A stretch of 64,000 bases of DNA, taken from contig JAUNSC010000009.1 of NCBI GenBank assembly GCA_030539395.1, positions 1-64,000 of the forward strand. The letters are read 5' to 3'. A program made the translations under genes and the position numbers. Positions 34,322-42,314 of the stretch are shown here, one piece after another (positions within the stretch are counted from its first letter, which is position 1; the number at the start of each line of letters is the position of its first letter). Below the pieces are notes generated by a model. That model did no database searches and was not told the DNA's origin. It saw nothing but the letters and a program-made list of their open reading frames with translations. This DNA comes from Eubacteriales bacterium (lineage in GTDB: Bacteria; Bacillota; Clostridia; Lachnospirales; Lachnospiraceae).

Positions 34322-35683
34322 ATGGAACAAACATTTATGAAAGAACGCCCCATATTCTCTCTGCTGCTGTCAATGTCACTGCCGATGGTTCTTTCCATGA
34401 TGGTAAACGCACTCTATAATATCATTGACAGCTTTTTTGTAGCAAAGATCAGTGAAAATGCCATGACTGCTCTTTCTCTGGTCTTTCCTGTCCAAAATTT
34501 TATCAATGCTGTTGCAATTGGATTTGGCGTCGGTATCAATGCCGTAATCGCATATTACCTCGGTGCAAATGATCAACATACTGCCAATATGGCTGCCACT
34601 TTCGGTTTATTGCTGAATGGGCTGCACGGTATTATCATGACAGTCGCCAGTATCGTTGCCATTCCATATTTTCTTCGTATGTTTACCTCTGATCCCGAAG
34701 TCATCAGTCTGGGCAAACAGTATGCTTATATTGCATTTAGTTTTTCAACCGTAATTGCAGCCGGACTCTGTTTTGAAAAATTATTTCAGGCAGTTGGTAA
34801 AATGACAGTCAGTATGGGAGCTATGATGATCGGATGTGCTGCCAATATTATCTTAGATCCTATACTTATTTTCGGAGCAGGCCCCTTTCCTAAAATGGGA
34901 ATCCATGGTGCCGCTGCAGCTACGGCAATCGGTCAGGTACTGACTTTGGTCATCTATGTTATCATCTACTTTGCCCGTCCGATCCCGGTAAAAATCAGCT
35001 TTAAAAATCTGGAAGCACCAAAAGGTCTCATCCTGAAATTGTACTCCATCGGTATTCCCGCCACACTGAACATGGCTCTGCCATCCCTGCTGGTCTCTTC
35101 ATTGAACGCAATACTCACATCTTTTTCACAGGAATATGTGGTAGTGCTGGGAGTATATTATAAACTGCAGACGTTTCTTTATCTGCCGGCCAATGGTATT
35201 ATACAGGGAATGCGTCCTTTGATCGGCTACAATTATGGAGCCAGAGAAACCAAAAGAGTTCATAAGCTCTACTCACTTACCCTTCTTCTGACTGCATCCA
35301 TTATGGTCCTCGGCACCATCCTCTGCCTGGCAATACCGGAACAATTAATTGGATTGTTCACTTCCAACCAGCAGACAGTTCAGGCCGGAGCCACTGCTCT
35401 TCGCATCATAAGTGCAGGGTTTGTCGCATCTTCTGTCTCTGTAACCTCCGCCGGGGCTTTAGAGGGTCTGGGAATGGGGGCTCCGTCTTTGTTGATATCA
35501 CTCCTCCGGTATGTAATTATTATCATTCCCGGCGCATTTATTTTTAGCAGAATTATGGGCGTAAACGGCGTATGGAACGCATTTTGGATCGCGGAACTTC
35601 TCACAGCAGCAATTGCATATTTTATTTATAAACGTTCAAAAGCCATTGGAGCAGACTGTCCTTATCCGAATAATCCATCGTAA
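34322..35683 (+). CDS. MATE-family efflux transporter
   Basis: A 453-residue protein of 12 helices with the MATE signatures LPMVLSMMVNALYNIIDSFF and ENAMTALSLVFPVQ, and the second-half GMRPLIGYNYGARETKR. It resembles the clostridial MepA-like branch that exports cationic compounds. It starts with AGGAAAGGAAG upstream. The 235-bp upstream region holds a terminated leader RNA and an inverted repeat, so expression is probably regulated at the transcript level. The substrate is unknown. Confidence 0.93.
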   Translation: MEQTFMKERPIFSLLLSMSLPMVLSMMVNALYNIIDSFFVAKISENAMTALSLVFPVQNFINAVAIGFGVGINAVIAYYLGANDQHTANMAATFGLLLNGLHGIIMTVASIVAIPYFLRMFTSDPEVISLGKQYAYIAFSFSTVIAAGLCFEKLFQAVGKMTVSMGAMMIGCAANIILDPILIFGAGPFPKMGIHGAAAATAIGQVLTLVIYVIIYFARPIPVKISFKNLEAPKGLILKLYSIGIPATLNMALPSLLVSSLNAILTSFSQEYVVVLGVYYKLQTFLYLPANGIIQGMRPLIGYNYGARETKRVHKLYSLTLLLTASIMVLGTILCLAIPEQLIGLFTSNQQTVQAGATALRIISAGFVASSVSVTSAGALEGLGMGAPSLLISLLRYVIIIIPGAFIFSRIMGVNGVWNAFWIAELLTAAIAYFIYKRSKAIGADCPYPNNPS

Positions 35684-35851
35684 ACAGCAGTCTTTTATCC
35701 GCCTGCTGCGTAAAACAATCCGGTCACAAATTATTATTTCCAGCATAATTTCCTTTTTTAAAATAAAGACGGAATATTCCCTGCTGAAAAGTTACAATTT
35801 ATTTATTATTTGTGATAGACTATAGATATTAAACAGAAGGAGGGACTTGTT

Positions 35852-37081
35852 ATGGCTTTACATGTTATGGATGAAGCGAATCGCTGTCTGGGCTGTAAAA
35901 AACCCCAGTGCCAGAAGGGGTGCCCGATCAATACCCCCATACCAGAAGTGATCAGGCTTTTAAAGGAAAACCATCTGGATGATGCCGGAAAGATGCTTTT
36001 TGAAAACAATCCGCTGACAACTGTCTGCAGCCTGGTCTGTAATCATGAAAATCAGTGTGAAGGCCACTGCGTATTAGGGCGGAAGGGCGCTCCGGTTCAT
36101 TTTTCAACGATCGAAAATTATATTTCCACCACTTATGCAAATAAGATGGTCAAAGGACCTGCAAAGTCTAATGGTATGAAGGTTGCTATCGTCGGTTCCG
36201 GTCCTGCCGGGCTGACCATTGCTGTGATTCTTGCAAGATACGGCTATGACGTCACTATTTTTGAAGGAAAAGATAAAATCGGAGGCGTGCTCCGTTACGG
36301 CATCCCGGAATTCCGCCTGCCGAAATCTGTCCTGGAGGATTTTAAATACCGGCATCTGGATTTAAAAGGTATTAAATTCCGTCCCAATACACATATCGGG
36401 GGAGCTATCGGAATTGATGACCTGTTCCGTGACGGCTACAAATCAATTTTTATCGGTACCGGAGTATGGAAACCGAATGCACTGCATATTAAGGGTGAGA
36501 CATTCGGACATGTTCATTTCGGGATTAATTATCTGAATAATCCTGACAGCTATAATCTGGGCGAGCGTATTATCGTCATCGGAGCCGGAAATGCTGCAAT
36601 GGATGTTGCACGTACCGCCATCCGTAAAGGCGTCCGTTATCTGACCTGTTTTTCTCTAAGCAGGAAAGTTGCCGCCAGCCAGCATGAATTCAGCTATGCT
36701 CAATTAGAAGGGGTTGAATTTGAATATAATAAAGCGCCTGTTGAAATTACAGATGACGGAGTTATTTTTAAAGATATTATTGAAAATGAAGATCAGACAT
36801 TTACGGATGTTCCGGGTTCGGAAAAACTCTATAAAGCGGACAGCGTGATCATCTCCATCAGCCAGGGACCGCAAAACCGGATCGTTACAACAACAGAAGG
36901 ACTGCAGGCAAATCAGCGCGGACTCTTAGTTGCAGATGAAACCGGGCATACCAGCCGTCCGGGAATTTTTGCTTCCGGTGACGTGGTCAACGGTGCACGA
37001 ACGGTTGTGGAAGCAGTGGCCCACAGTAAAGTTGTGGCAGAATCCATGCACCAGTATATGCAAAGCCTGAAAGAAGAATAA
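35852..37081 (+). CDS. GltD-like NAD(P)-dependent flavin/iron-sulfur oxidoreductase
   Basis: A 409-residue homologue of the small glutamate synthase subunit. The N-terminal Fer4_20 domain has two four-cysteine clusters (C12, C15, C20, C24 and C59, C63, C69, C73). The FAD motif IVGSGPAGLTIA follows at about 113-124, and a second dinucleotide motif VIGAGNAAMDVA at about 250. The C-terminal GIFASGDVVNGARTVVEA binds FAD. No large GltB subunit is adjacent, so it may be a stand-alone NADPH oxidoreductase (as in NfnB/SudA-like proteins) rather than true GltD. A possible promoter is TTTATT-N17-TATAGA just upstream; a terminator follows at 37124. Confidence 0.88.
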   Translation: MALHVMDEANRCLGCKKPQCQKGCPINTPIPEVIRLLKENHLDDAGKMLFENNPLTTVCSLVCNHENQCEGHCVLGRKGAPVHFSTIENYISTTYANKMVKGPAKSNGMKVAIVGSGPAGLTIAVILARYGYDVTIFEGKDKIGGVLRYGIPEFRLPKSVLEDFKYRHLDLKGIKFRPNTHIGGAIGIDDLFRDGYKSIFIGTGVWKPNALHIKGETFGHVHFGINYLNNPDSYNLGERIIVIGAGNAAMDVARTAIRKGVRYLTCFSLSRKVAASQHEFSYAQLEGVEFEYNKAPVEITDDGVIFKDIIENEDQTFTDVPGSEKLYKADSVIISISQGPQNRIVTTTEGLQANQRGLLVADETGHTSRPGIFASGDVVNGARTVVEAVAHSKVVAESMHQYMQSLKEE

Positions 37082-37123
37082 AAGGTCTGTCTATATCATT
37101 AAATAGAAAATTATATCAGAAAC

Positions 37124-37158
37124 GGAGAATCCCTGCTATGATTCTCCATTTCTTTTTG
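37124..37158 (+). terminator. Terminator of the GltD-like gene
   Basis: An 8-bp stem, GGAGAATC (37124-37131) and GATTCTCC (37140-37147), followed by ATTTCTTTTT. It also lies just past the end of the convergent DMT gene. Confidence 0.75.
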
Positions 37159-37164
37159 ATTATA

Positions 37165-38094
37165 TCAAGCCTTCGAATAATTGACCGCAAAAATTCCAAT
37201 ACAAACCAGAAGCAGCGCAATCAGCCCCTGCACTGTAAACGCCTGATTCTTTTCGCCAAGCAGTATGGCAGAAAGAATCACACCGATTATCGGGTTGCTG
37301 AATCCGAATATTGCCACTTTTCCAACGGGGTTGTATTTTAGCAAAACACTCCAGAGTGAATAGGCAACAGCCGAAATCAGTCCCATATAAATCAGCAGCA
37401 GTGTAGAAGCTCCTGTAAATCCGGTTACTCTTCCGCCGCAGGCCAGTCCGATCAGCGACAGAACAATGCCGCCAAAGACAAACTGGTATCCGCACAAAGT
37501 AAAAGTATCCTCATATTTAGAGTACCCTTTTATCATTACAGAAGAAAGTGCTGACGCAAATGCCGACACGAGCATCGCCCCTTCTCCGGTGAAAGACAGA
37601 TTCATGTTATCCAGCCCTCCGCCGGTTACATTAATAAGAACAACTCCTGCAAACCCAACCAGACATCCCAAAAGTTTCCCGGCAGACAGCTTTTCATGAA
37701 ATACTGCAGCCGATAAAAAAATAGCAAAAAACACATTAGAAGCTGTAATAATGGAAGACTTCACCCCTGTGGTATGAGCCAGTCCCATGTAAAAGAAAAC
37801 ATACTGAAAGATTGTCTGCACACATCCCAGTTTCATCACCATAAACCATGATGAGTTTTTTGGTCTCAAAAACTTTTTCTTAAAAAAGCTTCCGATAAGA
37901 ATAACCAGGATTCCCGCCAGCGTAAACCGGTATCCCGCAAAAAGCATCTGGGACATGGTATCTTCTCCCTGAATGGAAAAGAGCCTGTACCCTATCTTGA
38001 TACTTGGAAACGCACTTCCCCAAAGCGTGCAGCATAAAAGGGCGATGCCGCATACAACGACTGTTTTTGTAAGTATATTCGTATCTTTATTCAT
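37165..38094 (-). CDS. DMT-family (EamA) transporter
   Basis: A 309-residue, ten-helix transporter with two EamA repeats. The first ends near KLLGCLVGFAGVVLINVTGG and the second near YNPVGKVAIFGFSNPIIGVILSAILLGE, the canonical EamA sequence pattern. The start is the ATG at 38094 with GGAAGGA upstream; the frame is open to 38121 without support. It follows the EFR1 gene after 44 nt on the same strand. EamA proteins export amino acids or metabolites; the substrate is unknown. Confidence 0.9.
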   Translation of the reverse strand: MNKDTNILTKTVVVCGIALLCCTLWGSAFPSIKIGYRLFSIQGEDTMSQMLFAGYRFTLAGILVILIGSFFKKKFLRPKNSSWFMVMKLGCVQTIFQYVFFYMGLAHTTGVKSSIITASNVFFAIFLSAAVFHEKLSAGKLLGCLVGFAGVVLINVTGGGLDNMNLSFTGEGAMLVSAFASALSSVMIKGYSKYEDTFTLCGYQFVFGGIVLSLIGLACGGRVTGFTGASTLLLIYMGLISAVAYSLWSVLLKYNPVGKVAIFGFSNPIIGVILSAILLGEKNQAFTVQGLIALLLVCIGIFAVNYSKA

Positions 38095-38138
38095 ATGATA
38101 AATCCTTCCCGATAATAACACTGCTGTTCAGGCTACTT

Positions 38139-38909
38139 TTATATAAATAGTTCGTTACTCTTTCTTTCTGAACATGCTTTTTTGATTGCCAATGCCACAG
38201 CTGAAACCATAGCCCCATTCACTTTGCGGGCCGATTTCGGACATTGTTCCACACATCGCATACAGGAAATGCACTTTTCACTGTCTGCGGTTTTTATATT
38301 TTCCCTGCTTATCGCCTGTGCCGGACATTTTTCGGCGCAAAGTCCGCAGCCTATACACTTTTTATCTGCTTTTGGAACCAGCACCGCTGCACCGCCTTTT
38401 TTATAAGGCCGATTGCCCGGTATTTGAAGTGCGGATACGCAAAAAGCGTCACTGCCATTGATCTTTTCAAAAATTTTTCCTGCAAAGCTATGTAATTCGT
38501 TCTCATCCTGCTGATCGGGCCTGCCCGTTGCATACTGATGCATAATAGAATGTTCCGCGATAGCTGAAACAGCTGCAACCACTCTAAAATTACTGTGTTC
38601 AGCAATATCCTTCAGTTCAACCAGCGTATCTTCATACGCCCGGTTTCCATATACACACACAATAATACATCTGGCCTGATTACCATGAATCCCGGCAAGT
38701 CTTTGAGCCGCAAGTGCCGGGACACGTCCTCCATACGAAGGAACAGCAATCACTGCAACATCATCTTTTTCCAAACCCGGATCATTGTAATCCGTCTTTG
38801 CATTGGTTAAGTCAATTTTATTAACAGAATTTCCCCATTCTGCTGTTATAATATCAATAACTCTCTGTGTTCCTCCCGTCGGACTAAAAACAATTTGAAC
38901 AATATTCAT
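38139..38909 (-). CDS. EFR1-family ferredoxin (flavodoxin-like plus 2[4Fe-4S])
   Basis: A 256-residue protein with an N-terminal flavodoxin-like fold (FSPTGGTQRVIDII as the FMN phosphate loop and VPSYGGRVPALAAQRL). A C-terminal bacterial ferredoxin domain follows with two clusters, CIGCGLCAEKCP and CISCMRCVEQCP. The fusion is the EFR1 architecture, common in anaerobic Firmicutes; its redox partner is unknown. The start is the ATG at 38909 behind GGGAG, two bases after the stop of the YjbR-like gene, so the two are coupled. Confidence 0.9.
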   Translation of the reverse strand: MNIVQIVFSPTGGTQRVIDIITAEWGNSVNKIDLTNAKTDYNDPGLEKDDVAVIAVPSYGGRVPALAAQRLAGIHGNQARCIIVCVYGNRAYEDTLVELKDIAEHSNFRVVAAVSAIAEHSIMHQYATGRPDQQDENELHSFAGKIFEKINGSDAFCVSALQIPGNRPYKKGGAAVLVPKADKKCIGCGLCAEKCPAQAISRENIKTADSEKCISCMRCVEQCPKSARKVNGAMVSAVALAIKKACSERKSNELFI

Positions 38910-38911
38910 CC

Positions 38912-39118
38912 TCAATCTCCCTTGTATTTTTTATTCTTTCCAATTACCAGATCATAACTTTCAGCAACCATGCGCCTGATCTCTTCATCCGGTATTGTTC
39001 CATCCAATATAATGGAGTTCCAGTGTTCCTTGTTCTGATGATATCCCGGCAATATGGATGCATACGCCTCCGGAAAAGTCAGGCCAGAATCCAGAATTTC
39101 TTTCCGTTCTTTAATCAA
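38912..39118 (-). CDS. Short MmcQ/YjbR-like protein
   Basis: Only 68 residues from the TTG at 39118, which has GGAGG 6 nt upstream (a GTG at 39124 overlaps the ribosome site). The segment PGYHQNKEHWNSIILDGTIPDEEIRRMVAESYDLV, read in pieces, matches the C-terminal half of MmcQ/YjbR proteins, which are normally about 115-120 residues. The usual N-terminal half is absent, and no frameshifted copy of it was found upstream. It is therefore a genuine short form or a truncated gene that kept its own start. It leads an operon with EFR1 and the DMT gene. Confidence 0.6.
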   Translation of the reverse strand: MIKERKEILDSGLTFPEAYASILPGYHQNKEHWNSIILDGTIPDEEIRRMVAESYDLVIGKNKKYKGD

Positions 39119-39157
39119 AACCACCTCCGCTTTAAAATCACCTGCTTCACTTGTTCT

Positions 39158-39186
39158 ATTTTACTATCAATCAGAAGATTTGTTAA
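39158..39186 (-). promoter_or_regulatory. Sigma-A promoter of the YjbR-EFR1-DMT operon
   Basis: On the minus strand TTAACA (39186-39181) and TAAAAT (39163-39158) with 17-bp spacing, about 40 nt before the start. Confidence 0.6.
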
Positions 39187-39228
39187 CCTTCTTTTTCTAT
39201 ATTGTCCTCTGGTTTCTTCTATAAGAAA

Positions 39229-39265
39229 GAAAACTGAACCAGTCATTCTGACCAGTTCAGTTTTC
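39229..39265 (-). terminator. Terminator of the surface protein-HTH operon
   Basis: A 17-position stem with two internal mismatches: GAAAACTGAACCAGTCA (39229-39245) against TGACCAGTTCAGTTTTC (39249-39265), with a 3-nt loop. The minus strand continues TTTCTT. Confidence 0.75.
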
Positions 39266-39305
39266 CATACAAATCATATTCAATAAATTTTTTCCGCATA
39301 TGAGA

Positions 39306-39728
39306 CTAAATCCGCCCGTTTCCAGCCTGCGTAAGCTGCTGTTTTAATTGCATGTTTTCTTCCTGCAAACGCTTTATTTTCACCTGAAGGCTGTCTATCT
39401 GTCTGTTCTGCGCACGTATTACACGGTCCGGCGGCAGCAGTCTTTCATGACATTTCACCACCGCATCCTGGAAATCTCCCAGTGTCCCGGAGGCAAAAGA
39501 CTCACGCCATCTTGCACCTGCACGCTCAATTCGCTTACTTCCCAGAATTGCCGGATCAAAACCGGCATCCTGAAAAATCTGTTTTGGCTTTTTCCCTTCC
39601 AGGTATTCTTTCATAAACCGCCGTTTAAATTCATCGGAATACACCACTCTCTCTTCTGACACATCCACAACATATGGATTTTGGCCCAGTATTCTGATTT
39701 CTTCTTTATTCAGCCGTCCTCGTCCCAT
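39306..39728 (-). CDS. HTH-domain protein with C-terminal coiled coil (transposase-OrfA-like)
   Basis: 140 residues from the ATG at 39728 (GAGG 7 nt upstream). A helix-turn-helix-like part (residues about 25-65, SDEFKRRFMKEYLEGKKPKQ then IFQDAGFDPAILG) resembles the OrfA proteins of IS3-type elements. A C-terminal heptad-like coiled coil follows (QNRQIDSLQVKIKRLQEENMQ). No partner transposase or terminal repeats are present, so a domesticated or stand-alone DNA-binding protein is possible. It follows the surface-protein gene after 18 nt without a terminator and should share its phase-variable transcription. Confidence 0.65.
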   Translation of the reverse strand: MGRGRLNKEEIRILGQNPYVVDVSEERVVYSDEFKRRFMKEYLEGKKPKQIFQDAGFDPAILGSKRIERAGARWRESFASGTLGDFQDAVVKCHERLLPPDRVIRAQNRQIDSLQVKIKRLQEENMQLKQQLTQAGNGRI

Positions 39729-39746
39729 ATTCATTCCTCAAATCTT

Positions 39747-41927
39747 TTAACTGTGCTTTTTGTTTCTTCTTTTCCTGTAAACCGGAACTGCGCCAACCAG
39801 AACAATTACTGCTGCTCCCATGAGGGCTATCCACCATGTCAGATTTGTATTATCGCCAGTTTTTGGGGTATCGTCCTGTTGGCCCTTTTCTTTCTTCGGT
39901 GCTTCTGTTCCAGCTTTCGTCTCCATTTCAGATTCTGTTTCAGATTCTGTCTCATATACATTATCTTTGCTGTTGATGACAACAATCTTATTGGCCTCAT
40001 CACCTGTATCAATAATTGTAAAGATCATAGTCTTACCCTGGGATACATTCTGCAGAGAGGTATCTCCATATAGCGCAGAGACTTCATAACCATCGGCATT
40101 TATCTCCGTCAGTGTCAACGTTGTACCAACCGGAACATTCTGTATAGTATACTGTTGACCGTTCCTCAGGGTAAATGTTCTCGTTTCACTGCCATTGCCG
40201 TAACTGCAGCTAAAACTAAACTCCTTATTGACATCTCCCAAACTGCCGGTTACCTTTTTTTCAATGATAACATCAGCAATTTGAACATACTTTGCATAAA
40301 AGTTGACTGTACCATCGGCTAATTCGTCCTGTGTCGGAGTATATTCCCACACTACTTTATCCTTTTGATCTTCCGGATTCTCCTGGGCTTCCGGATACCA
40401 GCCATCAAAACGATAGGTAATACCATCAATTGTCTTTGTCTGTTTAACTTCTGTATATTCCTTAACAGGCTGTGCATTACCATCTACAATTTTGCAGGTC
40501 AGGTTATATACATTCGTATATTCATCATTATTCGGCTCCAGCACCCAGAACTTTGCAATATAAGCTTTGCTGCACTTTACACTTACTGTACAGTCAATGT
40601 GCTTATCCGGAGTATCGTGATTATTTTTGGAAATTTTATAAGGTATCAGAGTAATCTCTTCAATATCTTCCAATTTCAAATCGCCGACCCCAATCTCCCT
40701 CTCGAGTTCCACTTTATACTGATCATAAATTGCTTCATATACGTCGCTATATGCCCCTTTAGCTAACGTCCAGGTACTGTCCTTTGATCCATCCGGCCAG
40801 GAAACAATATATTTCGGAACATTGGTAAGGACATTTCTATCATTATCCCATGTTGCCCCGGTTGTATTCACAGTGGCATGATTACCGCCAGAAGTCACAG
40901 GGCCGCCCCAATTCGCTATCTGATTACTACCTGGAATACTGGTAGGTGATTTAAGATAATAAACCATTGCAAACTCATTGCTGCCTTTAGGATCAACAAC
41001 TGTGACATCATCTGTTATTCCTAACGTCACATACAGCATCGGTGAAAAACTATCCGATGTAAACCCCACCGTCCCGGAAGGAGTGCTTACTTCTGTAAGT
41101 GTGTTGGTGATATTTCCATATTCATCCGTATGGTAAACCTGAGCTGCCTCAGCCTCTTCTACAATCTCCATACCTGAAAATTGGATGCTGACCTTGCCAT
41201 CCAGGTTATGCATCTCATTTCCGTCATCATCGAAAAAGCTAATATCAAAACCGATGATCTGTACTACTTCTCTTTCTTCCAGTGTGTCATTGATCGTTCT
41301 GACCGCCGTATCAATAACATCCTCTGCAAGAGGTTCCACCGTAACAGTTGTTCCCTCCGGCAAAATGCCTTCTGGCGCATGAATATTTACATTGACACCG
41401 TTTACGGTTGTATTATATGTAAATTCTGGTTTTGCTTTTTCTTCCGTCTCCTGATCTTCTGTAGATTCTTCTGTCTCACTTTCTTCCTCAGCTGTATCCG
41501 CTTCGGTCTCGGTTTCAGTTCCTGTCTCTGTTTCTAGTTTGGTTTCGTTTTCTGTTTCTCCGCTATTCTCGCTGCCGGTCTCGCTCACTGCTTCTGTCTG
41601 TTCACTTTCTTCTGTCACAGTTTCTGTGGAAACAGTTTCCTCTGTCTCTTCCCAGGACGTTTCTGGAACGCTTATATCCGTTTCCGGTATGCTAACGTCA
41701 CTTTCCTCATACTGTGGAAGCAGTTCTTCCCCCTGTTCTTCGCTCTGGTACAATTCCAAGTCGCTTTCAGCGAATGTCTCTGCCAATGCTTCTCCCGTTT
41801 CCGCACTCTCTGAACCGGAAGTATCCGTTGCTTCTGCCATCACAGAGAACCCGCTTCCACAGATCAAAGACATTACCATAACCAGCGCCATCAGAAATGT
41901 CAACGATTGCTTCACTTTTCTTTGCAT
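39747..41927 (-). CDS. Sortase-anchored surface protein, predicted phase-variable
   Basis: 726 residues from the ATG at 41927 (GGAG upstream). The signal peptide is about 1-31 (SVMA-EA cleavage). An acidic, Glu/Thr/Ser-rich stalk occupies about 40-165. Beta-sandwich regions follow, one with an InlB-repeat-like stretch (YRFDGWYPEAQ ... VNFYAKY) and a Cna-B/DUF7601-like domain (VIIEKKVTGSLGDVNKEFSF onward). A sortase signal TPKTGD (687-692), a hydrophobic helix and a basic tail KRRNKK end the protein. No sortase gene is in the window. Its upstream DNA is the invertible segment; as sequenced no promoter points to it, so it is predicted OFF. Ligand unknown. Confidence 0.85.
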   Translation of the reverse strand: MQRKVKQSLTFLMALVMVMSLICGSGFSVMAEATDTSGSESAETGEALAETFAESDLELYQSEEQGEELLPQYEESDVSIPETDISVPETSWEETEETVSTETVTEESEQTEAVSETGSENSGETENETKLETETGTETETEADTAEEESETEESTEDQETEEKAKPEFTYNTTVNGVNVNIHAPEGILPEGTTVTVEPLAEDVIDTAVRTINDTLEEREVVQIIGFDISFFDDDGNEMHNLDGKVSIQFSGMEIVEEAEAAQVYHTDEYGNITNTLTEVSTPSGTVGFTSDSFSPMLYVTLGITDDVTVVDPKGSNEFAMVYYLKSPTSIPGSNQIANWGGPVTSGGNHATVNTTGATWDNDRNVLTNVPKYIVSWPDGSKDSTWTLAKGAYSDVYEAIYDQYKVELEREIGVGDLKLEDIEEITLIPYKISKNNHDTPDKHIDCTVSVKCSKAYIAKFWVLEPNNDEYTNVYNLTCKIVDGNAQPVKEYTEVKQTKTIDGITYRFDGWYPEAQENPEDQKDKVVWEYTPTQDELADGTVNFYAKYVQIADVIIEKKVTGSLGDVNKEFSFSCSYGNGSETRTFTLRNGQQYTIQNVPVGTTLTLTEINADGYEVSALYGDTSLQNVSQGKTMIFTIIDTGDEANKIVVINSKDNVYETESETESEMETKAGTEAPKKEKGQQDDTPKTGDNTNLTWWIALMGAAVIVLVGAVPVYRKRRNKKHS

Positions 41928-41983
41928 TTCACATTCTCCATTCTTATTTTTTTCAGACGCATCACCGAACAACAACCCTGACC

Positions 41984-42009
41984 TACTACATAATGTTTGT
42001 TATGTGGTA
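41984..42009 (+). repeat. Recombination site L of the invertible promoter
   Basis: A 26-bp near-palindrome with arms TACTACATAA and TTATGTGGTA around a 6-bp asymmetric spacer TGTTTG. Such short arms flanking a non-palindromic spacer are the form of tyrosine-recombinase core sites. It is repeated in inverted orientation at 42225-42250 with 24 of 26 positions identical. Confidence 0.85.
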
Positions 42010-42104
42010 TATTTTCCCGGATACAGTTATTAAAATATGTGATAAAGGGGATTTTCCGGAATAGAAACATGACAGATACAGCATTTTAGAGGCAAACTTA
42101 TTAT

Positions 42105-42141
42105 GGCCGAAGAAATTTTTCTTCCTCGGTCTTGTTTTTTT
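42105..42141 (+). terminator. Terminator inside the invertible segment
   Basis: Stem GGCCGA (42105-42110) with TCGGTC (42126-42131), extended inward by GAA/TTC, then TT-G-TTTTTTT. It lies just behind the promoter. After inversion it would face transcription arriving from the recombinase gene and insulate the promoter. Confidence 0.75.
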
Positions 42142-42152
42142 GAAATTTAGTA

Positions 42153-42181
42153 TTGAATTTACAGAACCCTTTTGATATAAT
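42153..42181 (+). promoter_or_regulatory. Sigma-A promoter inside the invertible segment
   Basis: TTGAAT (42153-42158) and TATAAT (42176-42181) with exactly 17-bp spacing. In this orientation it reads toward 42250 and into the antisense strand of the recombinase gene. A weak AT-rich hairpin followed by TTTTT at about 42260-42282 may stop part of that transcript. Confidence 0.85.
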
Positions 42182-42224
42182 AAAAAACGTTAAAGATTAG
42201 ATACATATGTAATAACTTCTCTTT

Positions 42225-42250
42225 TACCGCATAACAAACATTATGTGGTA
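42225..42250 (-). repeat. Recombination site R of the invertible promoter
   Basis: Arms TACCGCATAA and TTATGTGGTA around spacer CAAACA, which is the reverse complement of the TGTTTG spacer of site L. The inverted arrangement predicts inversion rather than excision. Confidence 0.85.
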
Positions 42251-42314
42251 TTTTTATGTCTTTATTTTCTGATAAAGCTTTTTATATCCCTCCCCCCTCT
42301 CTATCGCATTGTCT

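Larger units (their letters stand above)
42010..42224. other. Invertible promoter segment (OFF orientation)
   Basis: 215 bp between two inverted 26-bp recombination sites. It holds a terminator (42105-42141) followed by a strong promoter (42153-42181), both on the plus strand. As sequenced, the promoter points away from the surface-protein gene, and no good promoter is visible on the minus strand. Inversion would place the promoter about 120 nt upstream of the surface gene in the correct direction. The adjacent gene encodes a tyrosine recombinase. Confidence 0.85.
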
